A stretch of 64,000 bases of DNA from an uncultured Coriobacteriaceae bacterium (lineage in GTDB: Bacteria > Actinomycetota > Coriobacteriia > Coriobacteriales > Eggerthellaceae): contig URRZ01000001.1 in assembly GCA_900550385.1 (NCBI GenBank), positions 1 to 64,000 on the forward strand, read 5' to 3'. Position numbers and translations under genes: made by a program. The notes under the pieces are model-generated. The model was given only the letters and a program-made list of their open reading frames with translations, had not been told where the DNA came from and ran no database searches. Shown piece by piece: positions 24,323 through 32,760 of the stretch. Position 1 is the stretch's first letter, and each line of letters begins with the position of its first letter.

Positions 24323-25290
24323 TGGACTGCTCCGCCCAAGCGGCGCCCGGCCGCTACGCCGCCATAGACCTGGGCACGGTCACCTGCCGCATGCTGGTGG
24401 CCGACGTCGACGCCCAAGGGGAGCTGAAGGAGGTCCGGCGGGAATACGACATAGTGAACCTAGGCGAGGGGGTCGACGCTTCCGGCCGCCTCGCCAAGGA
24501 TGCGATGGGCCGCGCCGTCGCCGCCATCGCCCGCTACAGGGGCATCGCGGAGGATCTCGCCGCCGACCCTTCCTCGACTCCTTCCATCGTGGCGTTCGCC
24601 ACCTCCGCCGCGCGTGATGCGGCGAATTCCGACGAGCTTGTGGCCGCCCTCGCGCATGAGGGCGTTTCTCTGCAGGTGATCCCCGGGGAGCGGGAGGCCG
24701 CGCTCTCGTTCGCCGGCGCCTCGATGGATTTCCCGGGGGAAGACCTCCTGGTGGTCGATGTCGGAGGCGGCTCCACCGAGGTGGTGGCGGGGCGGGCGGG
24801 CTCCGCTCCCTCGCGGTCGCGGTCGTTCGACGTGGGGTGCCGCCGCATGACAGAGCGCTTCCTCGCCGGCGACCCGCCTTCCGCCGGCGAGCTGGAGCAG
24901 GCGCGCCTGTGGGCGCGGCGGGAGATGTCCCCCTATTTCGATGGCCTGCGCGCCGACGGCCTGTCTTGGAGCAGGGTCGTCGCCGTCGCCGGCACGGCGA
25001 CCACGGCGGTGTCGGTGCGCGAGGGCATGGCCCGCTACGACTCCTCCCGGGTCCACGGCTACACGATGGAGGCATCCGCGTTGGCGGAGGTGCTTTCCCG
25101 CTTGGCGTCGCTGCCGCTGGCGCTCCGCCGCGACGTCGCGGGGCTGGATCCGCGCCGTGCGCCGGTGATCGTCGCCGGCTTGATCATCCTGTCGGAAGTG
25201 CTCGATCTTGCGCAGGTGGGATCGTACACGGCAAGCGAGACCGACATCCTGCAAGGGGCAGTCATGGCCGCTGCGCGGGGCGGGTGGTAG
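24319..25290 (+). CDS. Ppx/GppA family exopolyphosphatase / pppGpp phosphohydrolase
   Basis: 323 residues of the actin-like ASKHA fold. The first phosphate loop is AAIDLGTVTCRMLVADV and the second LLVVDVGGGSTEVVAG. EREAALSFAGA and AGTATTAVSV are also family-typical. It hydrolyses polyphosphate or pppGpp; the sequence does not separate the two. The short length means only the N-terminal catalytic pair of domains, as in many actinobacteria. ATG 24319 overlaps the stop of the FtsB-like gene. Confidence 0.9.
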   Translation: MMDCSAQAAPGRYAAIDLGTVTCRMLVADVDAQGELKEVRREYDIVNLGEGVDASGRLAKDAMGRAVAAIARYRGIAEDLAADPSSTPSIVAFATSAARDAANSDELVAALAHEGVSLQVIPGEREAALSFAGASMDFPGEDLLVVDVGGGSTEVVAGRAGSAPSRSRSFDVGCRRMTERFLAGDPPSAGELEQARLWARREMSPYFDGLRADGLSWSRVVAVAGTATTAVSVREGMARYDSSRVHGYTMEASALAEVLSRLASLPLALRRDVAGLDPRRAPVIVAGLIILSEVLDLAQVGSYTASETDILQGAVMAAARGGW

Positions 25291-25335
25291 CCGCCGCGCC
25301 GTCCCCGTGAAAAAAATCCCGATACGCCCCTTCGC

Positions 25336-25365
25336 TTGGGCGTTGCGCTTGCGATTTGGTACCAT
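25336..25365 (+). promoter_or_regulatory. Probable promoter of tRNA-Leu
   Basis: TTGGGC and TACCAT with an 18-base spacer, -10 ending 27 bases before the tRNA. A second reading is TTGCGC with TATGCA and 16 bases. Which one is used cannot be decided here. Confidence 0.45.
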
Positions 25366-25392
25366 ATGCACTTGCTGAAATCTGCTCGAAGC

Positions 25393-25477
25393 GGGAGCGT
25401 GGCGGAATTGGCAGACGCAGGGGACTTAAAATCCTCCGCCTCCGGGCTTGTGGGTTCGAGTCCCACCGCTCCTACCA
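25393..25477 (+). tRNA. tRNA-Leu (anticodon TAA)
   Basis: An 85-base class II tRNA. The acceptor stem is GGGAGCG with CGCTCCT (terminal G-U pair), the anticodon loop CTTAAAA gives TAA, a long variable arm CGCCTCCGGGCTTG follows, then the T arm GTGGG-TTCGAGT-CCCAC. CCA is encoded. It decodes UUA, a rare codon in so GC-rich a genome. Confidence 0.95.
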
Positions 25478-25612
25478 GCGCAGGCGCGGATCCCGTCACC
25501 CCCGCCAGGGCTGATGGCGTCGCCGCCGGCGTGGGATCGGGGGATTCGGCAGCGACGGGGAAACGATTCGCATGCAATTCGACTAACGCTTGAGGCGTGG
25601 AGAGAAGCCAGC

Positions 25613-26659
25613 GTGAACATCAACGAGATCATCGCCACTGTGGAGAATCCGCCATCGTCTTTCGAGGAATACCTCGGGTTCTATGCCGAGAAGGTGGGCG
25701 AACTGGTCAATTCCTACCTTCCCGAGGGATCGCATCCCGATATGGATCGCTACCTCTACGATCCGTTGAAGCACTATAGCGAAAACGGCGGGAAGCGCCA
25801 TCGCCCGCTCATCTGCTTCGCCGCGTGCATGGCGGTGGGGGGCGACCCCGTGCTCGCCACCAGCGCGGCTTCCGCCATCGAGCACTTCCACACTGCCGCC
25901 CTCATCCACGACGACATCGCCGACGAGGCCGAGCTGCGCCGCGGCGAGCCGTGCCTCCATCTCACCGAGGGCCTGGGGCTTGCCATCAACATGGGCGATC
26001 TGGCGCTGTCCATGGTCAACGGCACCGTGGTCCACGACGACAACCTCGACGCTGAGACCAAGGTGCGCGTGCTCACCGAGCTCACCGAGATGACGCGCCG
26101 CACCATCGAGGGGCAGGCGCTCGACATCGGCTGGGCGCGCGACGGACGCTACGACATCACGCCCGAGGACTACCTGGTCATGGCCACGCACAAGACCGCC
26201 CATTATTCCGGAGCCGTTCCGTTGGCGGTGGGCGCCATCATCGGCGGCGGCACCGAGGCCGAGATCGAGGCGCTGCGCAACTACGGGCTCGACACCGGCC
26301 TGGCGTTCCAGATCCAAGACGACCTGCTGAACCTCATCGGCAGCGAGGAAAGCACCAAGAAGGACTTCCGCAACGACATCACGGAGGGCAAGCGCACCCT
26401 GGTGGTGGTGCATGCCCTGCAGAACAGTCCGCAGAAGGACCGCCTGATCCAGATCCTCTCGTCGAAGGAGAAGGATCCCGAGGTCCTCGCCGAGGCGGTG
26501 CGCATCATGGAGGAGTCGGGCAGCGTGGAGTTCGCGCGCAACTATGCCGAGAACCTCACGAGCATCGCGAAGAACCGCTTGGTGGACATGGTGAAGCCGT
26601 CTTCGGCGCGCGACCTGCTCATATCGATGGCCGATTGGTTCGTGAAGCGCCTGCGCTAG
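25613..26659 (+). CDS. Polyprenyl (isoprenoid) diphosphate synthase
   Basis: 348 residues. The first Asp-rich motif is HDDIADEAELRRG (Asp100-Asp104), followed by HTAALIHDD. The second motif reads QIQDDLLNLIG, with Asn in place of the last Asp. KHYSENGGKRHRP is the isopentenyl-PP site. It makes a trans-polyprenyl diphosphate for quinones or lipid carriers; the residues just before the first motif (HFHTA) do not fix chain length with certainty. The GTG start at 25613 has GGAGA upstream. A 9-bp hairpin (26665-26686) follows the stop. Confidence 0.93.
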   Translation: MNINEIIATVENPPSSFEEYLGFYAEKVGELVNSYLPEGSHPDMDRYLYDPLKHYSENGGKRHRPLICFAACMAVGGDPVLATSAASAIEHFHTAALIHDDIADEAELRRGEPCLHLTEGLGLAINMGDLALSMVNGTVVHDDNLDAETKVRVLTELTEMTRRTIEGQALDIGWARDGRYDITPEDYLVMATHKTAHYSGAVPLAVGAIIGGGTEAEIEALRNYGLDTGLAFQIQDDLLNLIGSEESTKKDFRNDITEGKRTLVVVHALQNSPQKDRLIQILSSKEKDPEVLAEAVRIMEESGSVEFARNYAENLTSIAKNRLVDMVKPSSARDLLISMADWFVKRLR

Positions 26660-26664
26660 GGGTT

Positions 26665-26686
26665 CCGCGGTTCTGCCGAACCGCGG
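26665..26686. terminator. Hairpin after the polyprenyl synthase gene
   Basis: CCGCGGTTC and GAACCGCGG are exact complements with a four-base loop, six bases after the stop codon. There is no U-tract. Confidence 0.4.
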
Positions 26687-26812
26687 ACCATGCTGCCGCT
26701 CGCTGACTGAGGTTCGACCGGTGAGCTCCCGCCTTTCCGCTCCTCTTGGCTTATATCCCTTTTTGGTGGAACTGCGCGCTGGGGGCGGGCCGGGCGCGGG
26801 GCGTGCGCTAGT

Positions 26813-27718
26813 ATGGCGCGTATGGATACGATCAAACGACATGATACCGGGGCCGCGGTGGAGGACGTCCAGCAGCGTCTCGCCACGATAGGCCTGCTTT
26901 CCGCGGACGAGGTCAGCGGGACGTTCGACGATGCGACGGCGGCGGCCGTGACGATGTTCCGCCGCAAGGCGGGGCTGCCCGTCTCCGAAGAGGTGGACGA
27001 CAAGATGTGGTCCGCCTTGGTCGACGCCTCCTACAGCCTCGGCGATCGCACGCTGTACCTGCGCATGCCGCATTTCCATGGCAACGACGTGGTGGAGCTG
27101 CAGCGCGCGCTGGGCGCGCTGGGCTTCGCATGCGGCGGCGCCGACGGCATCTTCGGCGCCTACACCGAGGACGCGTTGCGCACGTTCCAGCTGAACATGG
27201 GGCTTCCCTCCGACGGCATCGCCGGCGCCTACACCTACGCCGCCATCCGCAACCTCCATCATTCTTGGGAGGGGAAGGAGCCCATGCGCCAAGGGGCCCA
27301 TCTGGGATTCGCGCGCGCCGCGGAGGTTCTGGAAAGCAACGCGCTGTGCCTGTTCGGAACCGAGCCGTTCACACGCGGGGTGGCGTCGAGGATGTCCAAC
27401 TTGGCGCTTGCCACCAGCCCGACGTCGAAGATCATGAGCGCCGACAGCCTGCTGGTCGCGCCCGACGAGGGCATGCTGCTGGTGCATATCGTCCTGCCCG
27501 AAGAGACGACCGCGGCAGGCGCGCCGCGCGTCGCCTACACCGATGACGACACGCTGGCCCTGCGTTTGCAGACCGCGCTGTCCGCGGCGCGGCGCTCGAA
27601 GCCGGCGCGCGTCGCCGTCGAGCTTCCCGGGAAGATGTGGGAGGACGCCGGCGAGGGCCGCTCGGCGCAGCATTTCGCCATCACGCTGCTCGACGCGCTG
27701 TGCTCGGCGCTTTCCTAG
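26813..27718 (+). CDS. Protein with two peptidoglycan-binding domains
   Basis: 301 residues. Two PG_binding_1 repeats are clear: GAAVEDVQQRLATIGLL...FDDATAAAVTMFRRKAGL (about 10-75) and NDVVELQRALGALGFACGGADGIFGAYTEDALRTFQLNMGLPSDG (about 88-135). The C-terminal ~140 residues resemble the body of an amidase_3 fold in layout, but I see no zinc-binding His/Glu set, so no enzyme activity is claimed. It has no signal peptide. Start codons at 26813 and 26822 are both possible; a TAGTAT hexamer almost touches them, so the message may be leaderless. Confidence 0.8.
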   Translation: MARMDTIKRHDTGAAVEDVQQRLATIGLLSADEVSGTFDDATAAAVTMFRRKAGLPVSEEVDDKMWSALVDASYSLGDRTLYLRMPHFHGNDVVELQRALGALGFACGGADGIFGAYTEDALRTFQLNMGLPSDGIAGAYTYAAIRNLHHSWEGKEPMRQGAHLGFARAAEVLESNALCLFGTEPFTRGVASRMSNLALATSPTSKIMSADSLLVAPDEGMLLVHIVLPEETTAAGAPRVAYTDDDTLALRLQTALSAARRSKPARVAVELPGKMWEDAGEGRSAQHFAITLLDALCSALS

Positions 27719-27840
27719 GATCCGCAGCTTTCCGTCCCGGTTTCCCGGGGTTTCTTTCGCCTCGGTGACGGATGCGCCGCGTTCCGCCGGCGTGCGGCTA
27801 TACTGCAATGCAACGAGCAAACGAGGACAAGGGGTGCCCA

Positions 27841-28527
27841 ATGTCGGAGGATATGAACAGGACGGGATCTCAGCAGGAAACGCCCGCCGGCCCGGATGCG
27901 GGGCAGGCGGCTGCGGGGCAGGGCCCCGTCGAGCCCGATGCGCCCCAGCAGCCGGCGCAGCCCTACGCGCAGCAGCCGCAGCAATCCGCCCAGCCGTGGG
28001 CGCAGCAGCCCGGCCAACCCTACGGCCAGCAGCCGGCCCAGCCTGCTCAGCCCTACGGCCAGCAACCCGTCCAACCCGGACAGCCCTACGGGCAGGTGCC
28101 CGGGCAGCCTTACGCCCCCCAGCAGCCCGGCCAGCCGTGGGGCCAGCAGCCGCAGCAGCCCTACATGCCCCAGCAGCATTACGGCGCCCAGCCCGATCCC
28201 CGTTACGGTGCACCTGCCGGCACGCCGCCCTACCAGCAGCCCGTCCAGCAGATGCAGGGGGCGCCTGCTCCCCTGACGCAGCTCACGGGCGGCATGAAGG
28301 CGGCATGGGCCGCCGTCGGCCTGCTCGGAGGCGTGACCGGCGTCATCCTCGCTTGGCTGATCAATGTCGACAAAGCCCCCCAGATCAAGAACGAGGCGCT
28401 GAAATGGTGCTTCGTCGGTTTGGCCCTGAACATCGTCGCGAGCATCATCTACGTGTGGGTGATCGTCTCCGGGATGGCGGGGCTTGCGGGAACGGGAGCC
28501 TCGACCTCCTCGACGTTCGTCTGGTAG
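27841..28527 (+). CDS. Pro/Gln-rich protein with two C-terminal membrane helices
   Basis: 228 residues. Residues 30-140 are a degenerate tandem array of QPYGQQPxQP-like units. The C-terminus has two helices ([21 protein letters not shown] and [19 protein letters not shown]) joined by a short basic loop, a layout seen in DUF4190/DUF4870-like small membrane proteins. Function unknown; the repeat tail faces the cytoplasm by the positive-inside rule. ATG 27841 has AAGG upstream and a TATACT -10-like hexamer near 27800. Confidence 0.75.
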   Translation: MSEDMNRTGSQQETPAGPDAGQAAAGQGPVEPDAPQQPAQPYAQQPQQSAQPWAQQPGQPYGQQPAQPAQPYGQQPVQPGQPYGQVPGQPYAPQQPGQPWGQQPQQPYMPQQHYGAQPDPRYGAPAGTPPYQQPVQQMQGAPAPLTQLTGGMKAAWAAVGLLGGVTGVILAWLINVDKAPQIKNEALKWCFVGLALNIVASIIYVWVIVSGMAGLAGTGASTSSTFVW

Positions 28528-28635
28528 GGTCGCGCCCGCCGCGCCCGCGCGGTTCCCTTCTCGTTTTGGAAACACGGCGGTGATAGAATCGGTGGCGTTC
28601 AGCGCGAACGGCAGACCAAGCGGCAAGGAGCGGAA

Positions 28636-29931
28636 ATGACGCGTCCCATGACCATGGCGGAGAAGATCCTCGCCGCCCATGCCCACCTCGACGAGGTGGA
28701 GCCGGGCCAGCTTGTCGAATGCGACGTCGATGCGGTGCTCGCCAACGACGTGACGGCGCCCATCGCGATACGCGAGTTCGGCAGGATAGGCGTGGGGAAG
28801 GTGTTCGATCCGGAAAAGATCGTCCTCGTCCCCGACCATTACGTTCCCAACAAGGACATCAAAAGCGCCCAGCAGGCGAAGCTCGTGCGCGATTTCGCCC
28901 ACGAGCAGGGCATCTCGCACTACTACGAGGTGGGCTGCATGGGCGTGGAGCATGCGCTGCTTCCCGAACAGGGCGTCGTCGGGGCGGGCGATCTGATCAT
29001 CGGCGCCGATAGCCACACCTGCACCTACGGCGCGCTGGGCGCTTTCGCCACCGGCGTGGGGTCGACCGACGCTGGGGTCGGCTTCGCCACAGGCAAGGCG
29101 TGGTTCAAGGTTCCCGAGACCGTGCGGTTCGAGGTGGAGGGTAAGCTCGCGCCCGGCGTCACCGGCAAGGACGTCATCCTGCACATCATAGGATCGATCG
29201 GCGTCGACGGGGCGCTGTACCAGGCGATGGAGTTCGCCGGCAGCGCGGTGCGCGCCATGCAGATGGACGAGCGCCTGACCATGTGCAACATGGCGGTGGA
29301 AGCCGGCGCGAAGACCGGCTTGATCGAAGTCGACGAAACCACCCGCGGCTTCCTGAAGGGGCGGGCGGAGCGCCCTTGGACCGAGTACCGCAGCGACCCC
29401 GATGCGGCGTACGCCGCGGTGCATCGGATCGACGCGGCCGGCATCCGGCCGATGGTGGCGTTCCCCCACCTGCCCTCCAACACCCGGCCCGCCGCCGAGG
29501 CGCGCGATGTCGCCATCGACCAGGTGGTCATCGGCAGCTGCACGAACGGGCGCCTCGCCGACATGCGCCAGGCGGCGGCGGTGCTGCGCGGGCGCAAGGT
29601 GGCCCCCGGCATCCGCTGCATCGTGATCCCCGCCACCCAGCAGGTGTACCGGAAGTGCATCGAGGAAGGGCTCATGGAGGTCTTCATCGATGCGAACTGC
29701 GCGGTGTCGACGCCCACCTGCGGCCCGTGCCTGGGCGGGCACATGGGCATCCTCGCCGAAGGCGAGCGTGCCGTTTCCACCACCAACCGCAACTTCGTCG
29801 GTCGCATGGGGCATCCGAACAGCGAGGTGTACCTGGCATCGCCCGCGGTCGCCGCCGCCAGCGCGGTGCTGGGGCATATCGGGCTGCCCGACGATCTCGA
29901 GCCGGTTGCGGGCGCCGGCGCGGCGGAATAG
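28636..29931 (+). CDS. leuC: 3-isopropylmalate dehydratase large subunit
   Basis: 431 residues, the shorter LeuC/HacA-type subunit. The 4Fe-4S cysteines lie in VIGSCTNGR and in [31 protein letters not shown] is the family motif. With LeuD it isomerises 2-isopropylmalate to 3-isopropylmalate in leucine synthesis. The archaeal-type homoaconitase is a close relative, but linkage with leuD and nearby leuB supports leucine. AAGGAG lies before ATG 28636, and a TAGAAT -10-like hexamer at 28584-28589. leuD follows after 19 bases. Confidence 0.95.
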   Translation: MTRPMTMAEKILAAHAHLDEVEPGQLVECDVDAVLANDVTAPIAIREFGRIGVGKVFDPEKIVLVPDHYVPNKDIKSAQQAKLVRDFAHEQGISHYYEVGCMGVEHALLPEQGVVGAGDLIIGADSHTCTYGALGAFATGVGSTDAGVGFATGKAWFKVPETVRFEVEGKLAPGVTGKDVILHIIGSIGVDGALYQAMEFAGSAVRAMQMDERLTMCNMAVEAGAKTGLIEVDETTRGFLKGRAERPWTEYRSDPDAAYAAVHRIDAAGIRPMVAFPHLPSNTRPAAEARDVAIDQVVIGSCTNGRLADMRQAAAVLRGRKVAPGIRCIVIPATQQVYRKCIEEGLMEVFIDANCAVSTPTCGPCLGGHMGILAEGERAVSTTNRNFVGRMGHPNSEVYLASPAVAAASAVLGHIGLPDDLEPVAGAGAAE

Positions 29932-29950
29932 CGGAACAGGAGGCGATCCC

Positions 29951-30445
29951 ATGGAATTCAAGGGCCGCGCGCATCGCTACGGGCGCGACGTCGACACCGA
30001 TGTCATCATCCCGGCACGCTATCTGAACACCTCCGACCCCGCCGAGTTGGCGAAGCATTGCCTGGAGGATCTGGACCCGTCGTTCGTGGAGAACGTGGAG
30101 CCGGGCGACATCGTCGTCGCGGAGGAGAACTTCGGCTGCGGCTCGTCGCGCGAGCACGCGCCCATCGCGCTGAAGGCGGCGGGCATCGACGTCGTCATCG
30201 CCAAGAGCTTCGCCCGCATCTTCTACCGCAACTCGATCAACACGGGGCTGGCGATCATGGAGTGCCCGGAGGCGGTCGACGCCATCCGATCGGGCGATGC
30301 GGTGCGCGTCGACGCCGACAAGGGGCTCATCGTCGACGAGACCCGCGGCGAGACGTTCCGCGCGCAGCCGTTCCCGCCCTTCATCCGCGAGATCATCGAA
30401 GCGGGCGGCCTGGTGAACCGCTGGAAGGCGAAGCTGGGGCGCTAG
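29951..30445 (+). CDS. leuD: 3-isopropylmalate dehydratase small subunit
   Basis: 164 residues. The swivelling-domain motifs YGRDVDTDVIIPARYLN and VAEENFGCGSSREHAPIALKAAG are complete. It forms the small half of the dehydratase with LeuC. AGGAGG precedes ATG 29951 by eight bases. It closes the leuCD unit; the next gene is convergent, and the third gene of the pathway, leuB, lies 4.5 kb away on the same strand. Confidence 0.95.
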   Translation: MEFKGRAHRYGRDVDTDVIIPARYLNTSDPAELAKHCLEDLDPSFVENVEPGDIVVAEENFGCGSSREHAPIALKAAGIDVVIAKSFARIFYRNSINTGLAIMECPEAVDAIRSGDAVRVDADKGLIVDETRGETFRAQPFPPFIREIIEAGGLVNRWKAKLGR

Positions 30446-30477
30446 CTTCGCGCGGAAATGGCGGGCGTCTGCGGGAT

Positions 30478-30506
30478 GGGCGCTCCGCGCGATGGGTGGA
30501 GCGCCC
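30478..30506. terminator. Bidirectional hairpin between leuD and the membrane-protein gene
   Basis: GGGCGCTCC (30478-30486) and GGAGCGCCC (30498-30506) form a perfect 9-bp stem between two convergent genes. No U-tract on either strand. Confidence 0.45.
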
Positions 30507-30555
30507 GCGGGTGCTTGCGATGCGACGCTCCGATCGGGGCACGGTGCCGCTTCGG

Positions 30556-32595
30556 CTAGTCGAGCGCGGTGATGCGGTAGAAGCGCATATCGCCTTCGCT
30601 GAGCAGCAGCTCGAACCCGGGCGTCTCGGGCGTCACCGCGTCGAACCCCTTCCAGCTATCCGGATCGTAACGCGTTGTGTCGAGGGTGGGGTCGTTTCCC
30701 GAAGGATCGTCCAGCATGATGACGTAGCGCGTCCCCGTATTCTCCAGCGCGCGACGAACCCCGTCGTCGGAGGCGACGTCTGCGAGGCCCATGCGGATAG
30801 CAGCGTTGTCCTGGGAGGGGAAGGAGTTGCCGCCATTGCTGTTATTGGTGCGGCGGAACAGCGTGGGCATGCCGTCGGTTCCGTAGCACCAGGCGGTTCC
30901 GTCGGCGGGCTTGTTCGCCGCCAGCGTGCCATCCTCCATCATCTGCATTGCCTGCTTCACGAATGCACGCTCCTCTGCGGTGTACACGGAATCCCAGGAA
31001 TACAGGTCCTCCACCTGCTGCCGCATGGCGGGCAGCCCCGCTTGGATGGTCAGATCGCCCATCTTCACGACGATGGGATTGGCGAAAAGGCTGGTGGCGA
31101 GCAGCGTCGCGAGGGCGCCCGCCGTCAAGATCCTCCGCGCTCTCCCATGCTGTCCCAGTTGGGGGATGCGTTTCAGCGCGGATGCTGCAAGCTGCGCTAG
31201 CCATGCGAATCCGAATGCAGCCAGGGGGATGGCGAACAGTGCGTTCATCGCGGCGGTGCGGTAGAGATCCGAGTACCAGAAACCGCTTAGCAGCTGCAGG
31301 AGAAATCCTTCTGCCGACACGTTCGCCACATAGATCGCCAGCGTAAGCGCGTAGGCGATGGAGAACCACAGGTAGCGCCGCTCCCGCAGTGTCGCGATGA
31401 CGCCAAGGAGCACCAGCACGGATAACCCCGGCTGGATGCCTCCCCATTTCGCGTACATGAACGACAGCGCCGAGAACACCGCTTCGGGCAGCGAGAGCGT
31501 CGCCTGCCAATCCCCGTATGTGACCACGTTGCGCAGGGGCGGCGCGAAGAACAGCGCCATCCACAGAAGGCAGGCTCCTACGATCAGGCCGAGGCCGAGG
31601 CCGACGGTTCGCGGGGTCACCGTGGCGCGCTGCGCTTGCGGGCTGCGGAAGATGCGGCACAGGCCGTAGCATGCCATCCCGATGCCGCAGACGAACGCGC
31701 CGTTGGGGTGGCCCATTGCCACCGCGACGAGCCCTATCGCGGTTCCTGCGGCGATCTTCGCGCGGTTTTGCGCCCCTTTCGCCTCGATTGCGCCGACGAA
31801 CAGCGCCAAAACGGCGGGGACGAGCGCATAGGACAGCAGGTTGGGAAAAAGCTGTCCCCTTGTGAGGAAGCCCCATGGGAAAATGGCGAACGCCAAGGTG
31901 AACAGGCTTCCGGCGAGCACCACGCCCTGTTTTTCCGGAGCCGCCGTGCTCAGCAAGAGGTGCATTCCCAAAGGGAGCACCGCGCAGCAGGTCGCCAACG
32001 TGAGCGCGTTGGTCGCGGTGTCGACGCTGTCGCCGACGGCGGATGCGGCGATGGCGGCGACGATGTGCCAAGCGGCGGGGTAGAATGCCCCTTCCGTCCC
32101 TTCGGCGAGGAAGGGTCCGCAGTTCAGGATGGAGTAGGTTCCCGAATCCAAGAAGGCGCGCACTAGCGAAAGGTGCGCCGTGGTGTCGTATTTCCGGGCG
32201 AACGAATCGGGGCCGTCGATGGCGGTGAGGAACATCGTCGCGCACACGACGAGCGCGACCGCAACGTAGAGGGCCTGTTCATGCCAAACCGATTTTCCCG
32301 ACAAGGGGAGGACATCCGTGTCGCCGTTCGCCGCGACGCCCTTGCGGCGCGCGCTCCGGCATGCCGCGTACACGACGAGGGCTATAACCAGCTCCGCCGC
32401 AAGCAGCGTCAGAGCGGGGCAGGCTACGCCCGCCGCCGCGAGGGCGATGCCGATGACGACGATCAAGGGGATGCTTGATGCAGGAGCCGCTGCGAGAGCG
32501 GCGGCAGGCGCGAAGTTCAAAGCGCGGCCGATGAGGTAGCCCGGCGCGTAGAGTGCGATTGCGACGACGAGGAATGCGAGGGCGAATTCCGCCAT
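30556..32595 (-). CDS. Polytopic membrane protein, DUF6541-like, paralog B
   Basis: 679 residues with a dozen or more helices in the first ~520 and a soluble C-terminal domain. Shared hallmarks with the next gene are DTTAHLSLVRAFLDSGTYS (after helix 5), GAFYPAAWHIVAA, IFPWGFLTRGQLFPNLLSY and a tail with YGTDGMPTLFRR...YVIMLDD and PETPGFELLLSEGDMRFYRI. The layout resembles GT-C glycosyltransferases, where the loop after the first helices binds a lipid-linked sugar, but no catalytic proof is visible. ATG 32595 has GGAG four bases upstream; a TATACT -10-like hexamer lies at 32651-32656. Function unknown. Confidence 0.75.
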   Translation of the reverse strand: MAEFALAFLVVAIALYAPGYLIGRALNFAPAAALAAAPASSIPLIVVIGIALAAAGVACPALTLLAAELVIALVVYAACRSARRKGVAANGDTDVLPLSGKSVWHEQALYVAVALVVCATMFLTAIDGPDSFARKYDTTAHLSLVRAFLDSGTYSILNCGPFLAEGTEGAFYPAAWHIVAAIAASAVGDSVDTATNALTLATCCAVLPLGMHLLLSTAAPEKQGVVLAGSLFTLAFAIFPWGFLTRGQLFPNLLSYALVPAVLALFVGAIEAKGAQNRAKIAAGTAIGLVAVAMGHPNGAFVCGIGMACYGLCRIFRSPQAQRATVTPRTVGLGLGLIVGACLLWMALFFAPPLRNVVTYGDWQATLSLPEAVFSALSFMYAKWGGIQPGLSVLVLLGVIATLRERRYLWFSIAYALTLAIYVANVSAEGFLLQLLSGFWYSDLYRTAAMNALFAIPLAAFGFAWLAQLAASALKRIPQLGQHGRARRILTAGALATLLATSLFANPIVVKMGDLTIQAGLPAMRQQVEDLYSWDSVYTAEERAFVKQAMQMMEDGTLAANKPADGTAWCYGTDGMPTLFRRTNNSNGGNSFPSQDNAAIRMGLADVASDDGVRRALENTGTRYVIMLDDPSGNDPTLDTTRYDPDSWKGFDAVTPETPGFELLLSEGDMRFYRITALD

Positions 32596-32760
32596 AATGC
32601 TCCAATCGATTGCCGATGCCGCTATGCGGCGATTCACCGTTGCCGTTGCAAGTATAGGGCATCGCCCGGGGCGCGATTCGAAGGAGCGGCGGGATGGATG
32701 CCGAACGCGGCACGTGGGTCCATGCCGTCTCCGCCCCGCGTTCGTCCGACATCGGTGGGG

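Noticed and set aside
27880..28270. CRISPR-like or minisatellite array
   Set aside because: The periodicity is the codon pattern of a Pro/Gln repeat protein; units vary in length and there are no unique spacers. No CRISPR array was seen anywhere in the window.
28636..30445. Homoaconitase or aconitase instead of LeuCD
   Set aside because: The separate small subunit with YGRDVDTDVIIPARYLN and leuB nearby favour isopropylmalate dehydratase; no lysine (alpha-aminoadipate) genes are present.
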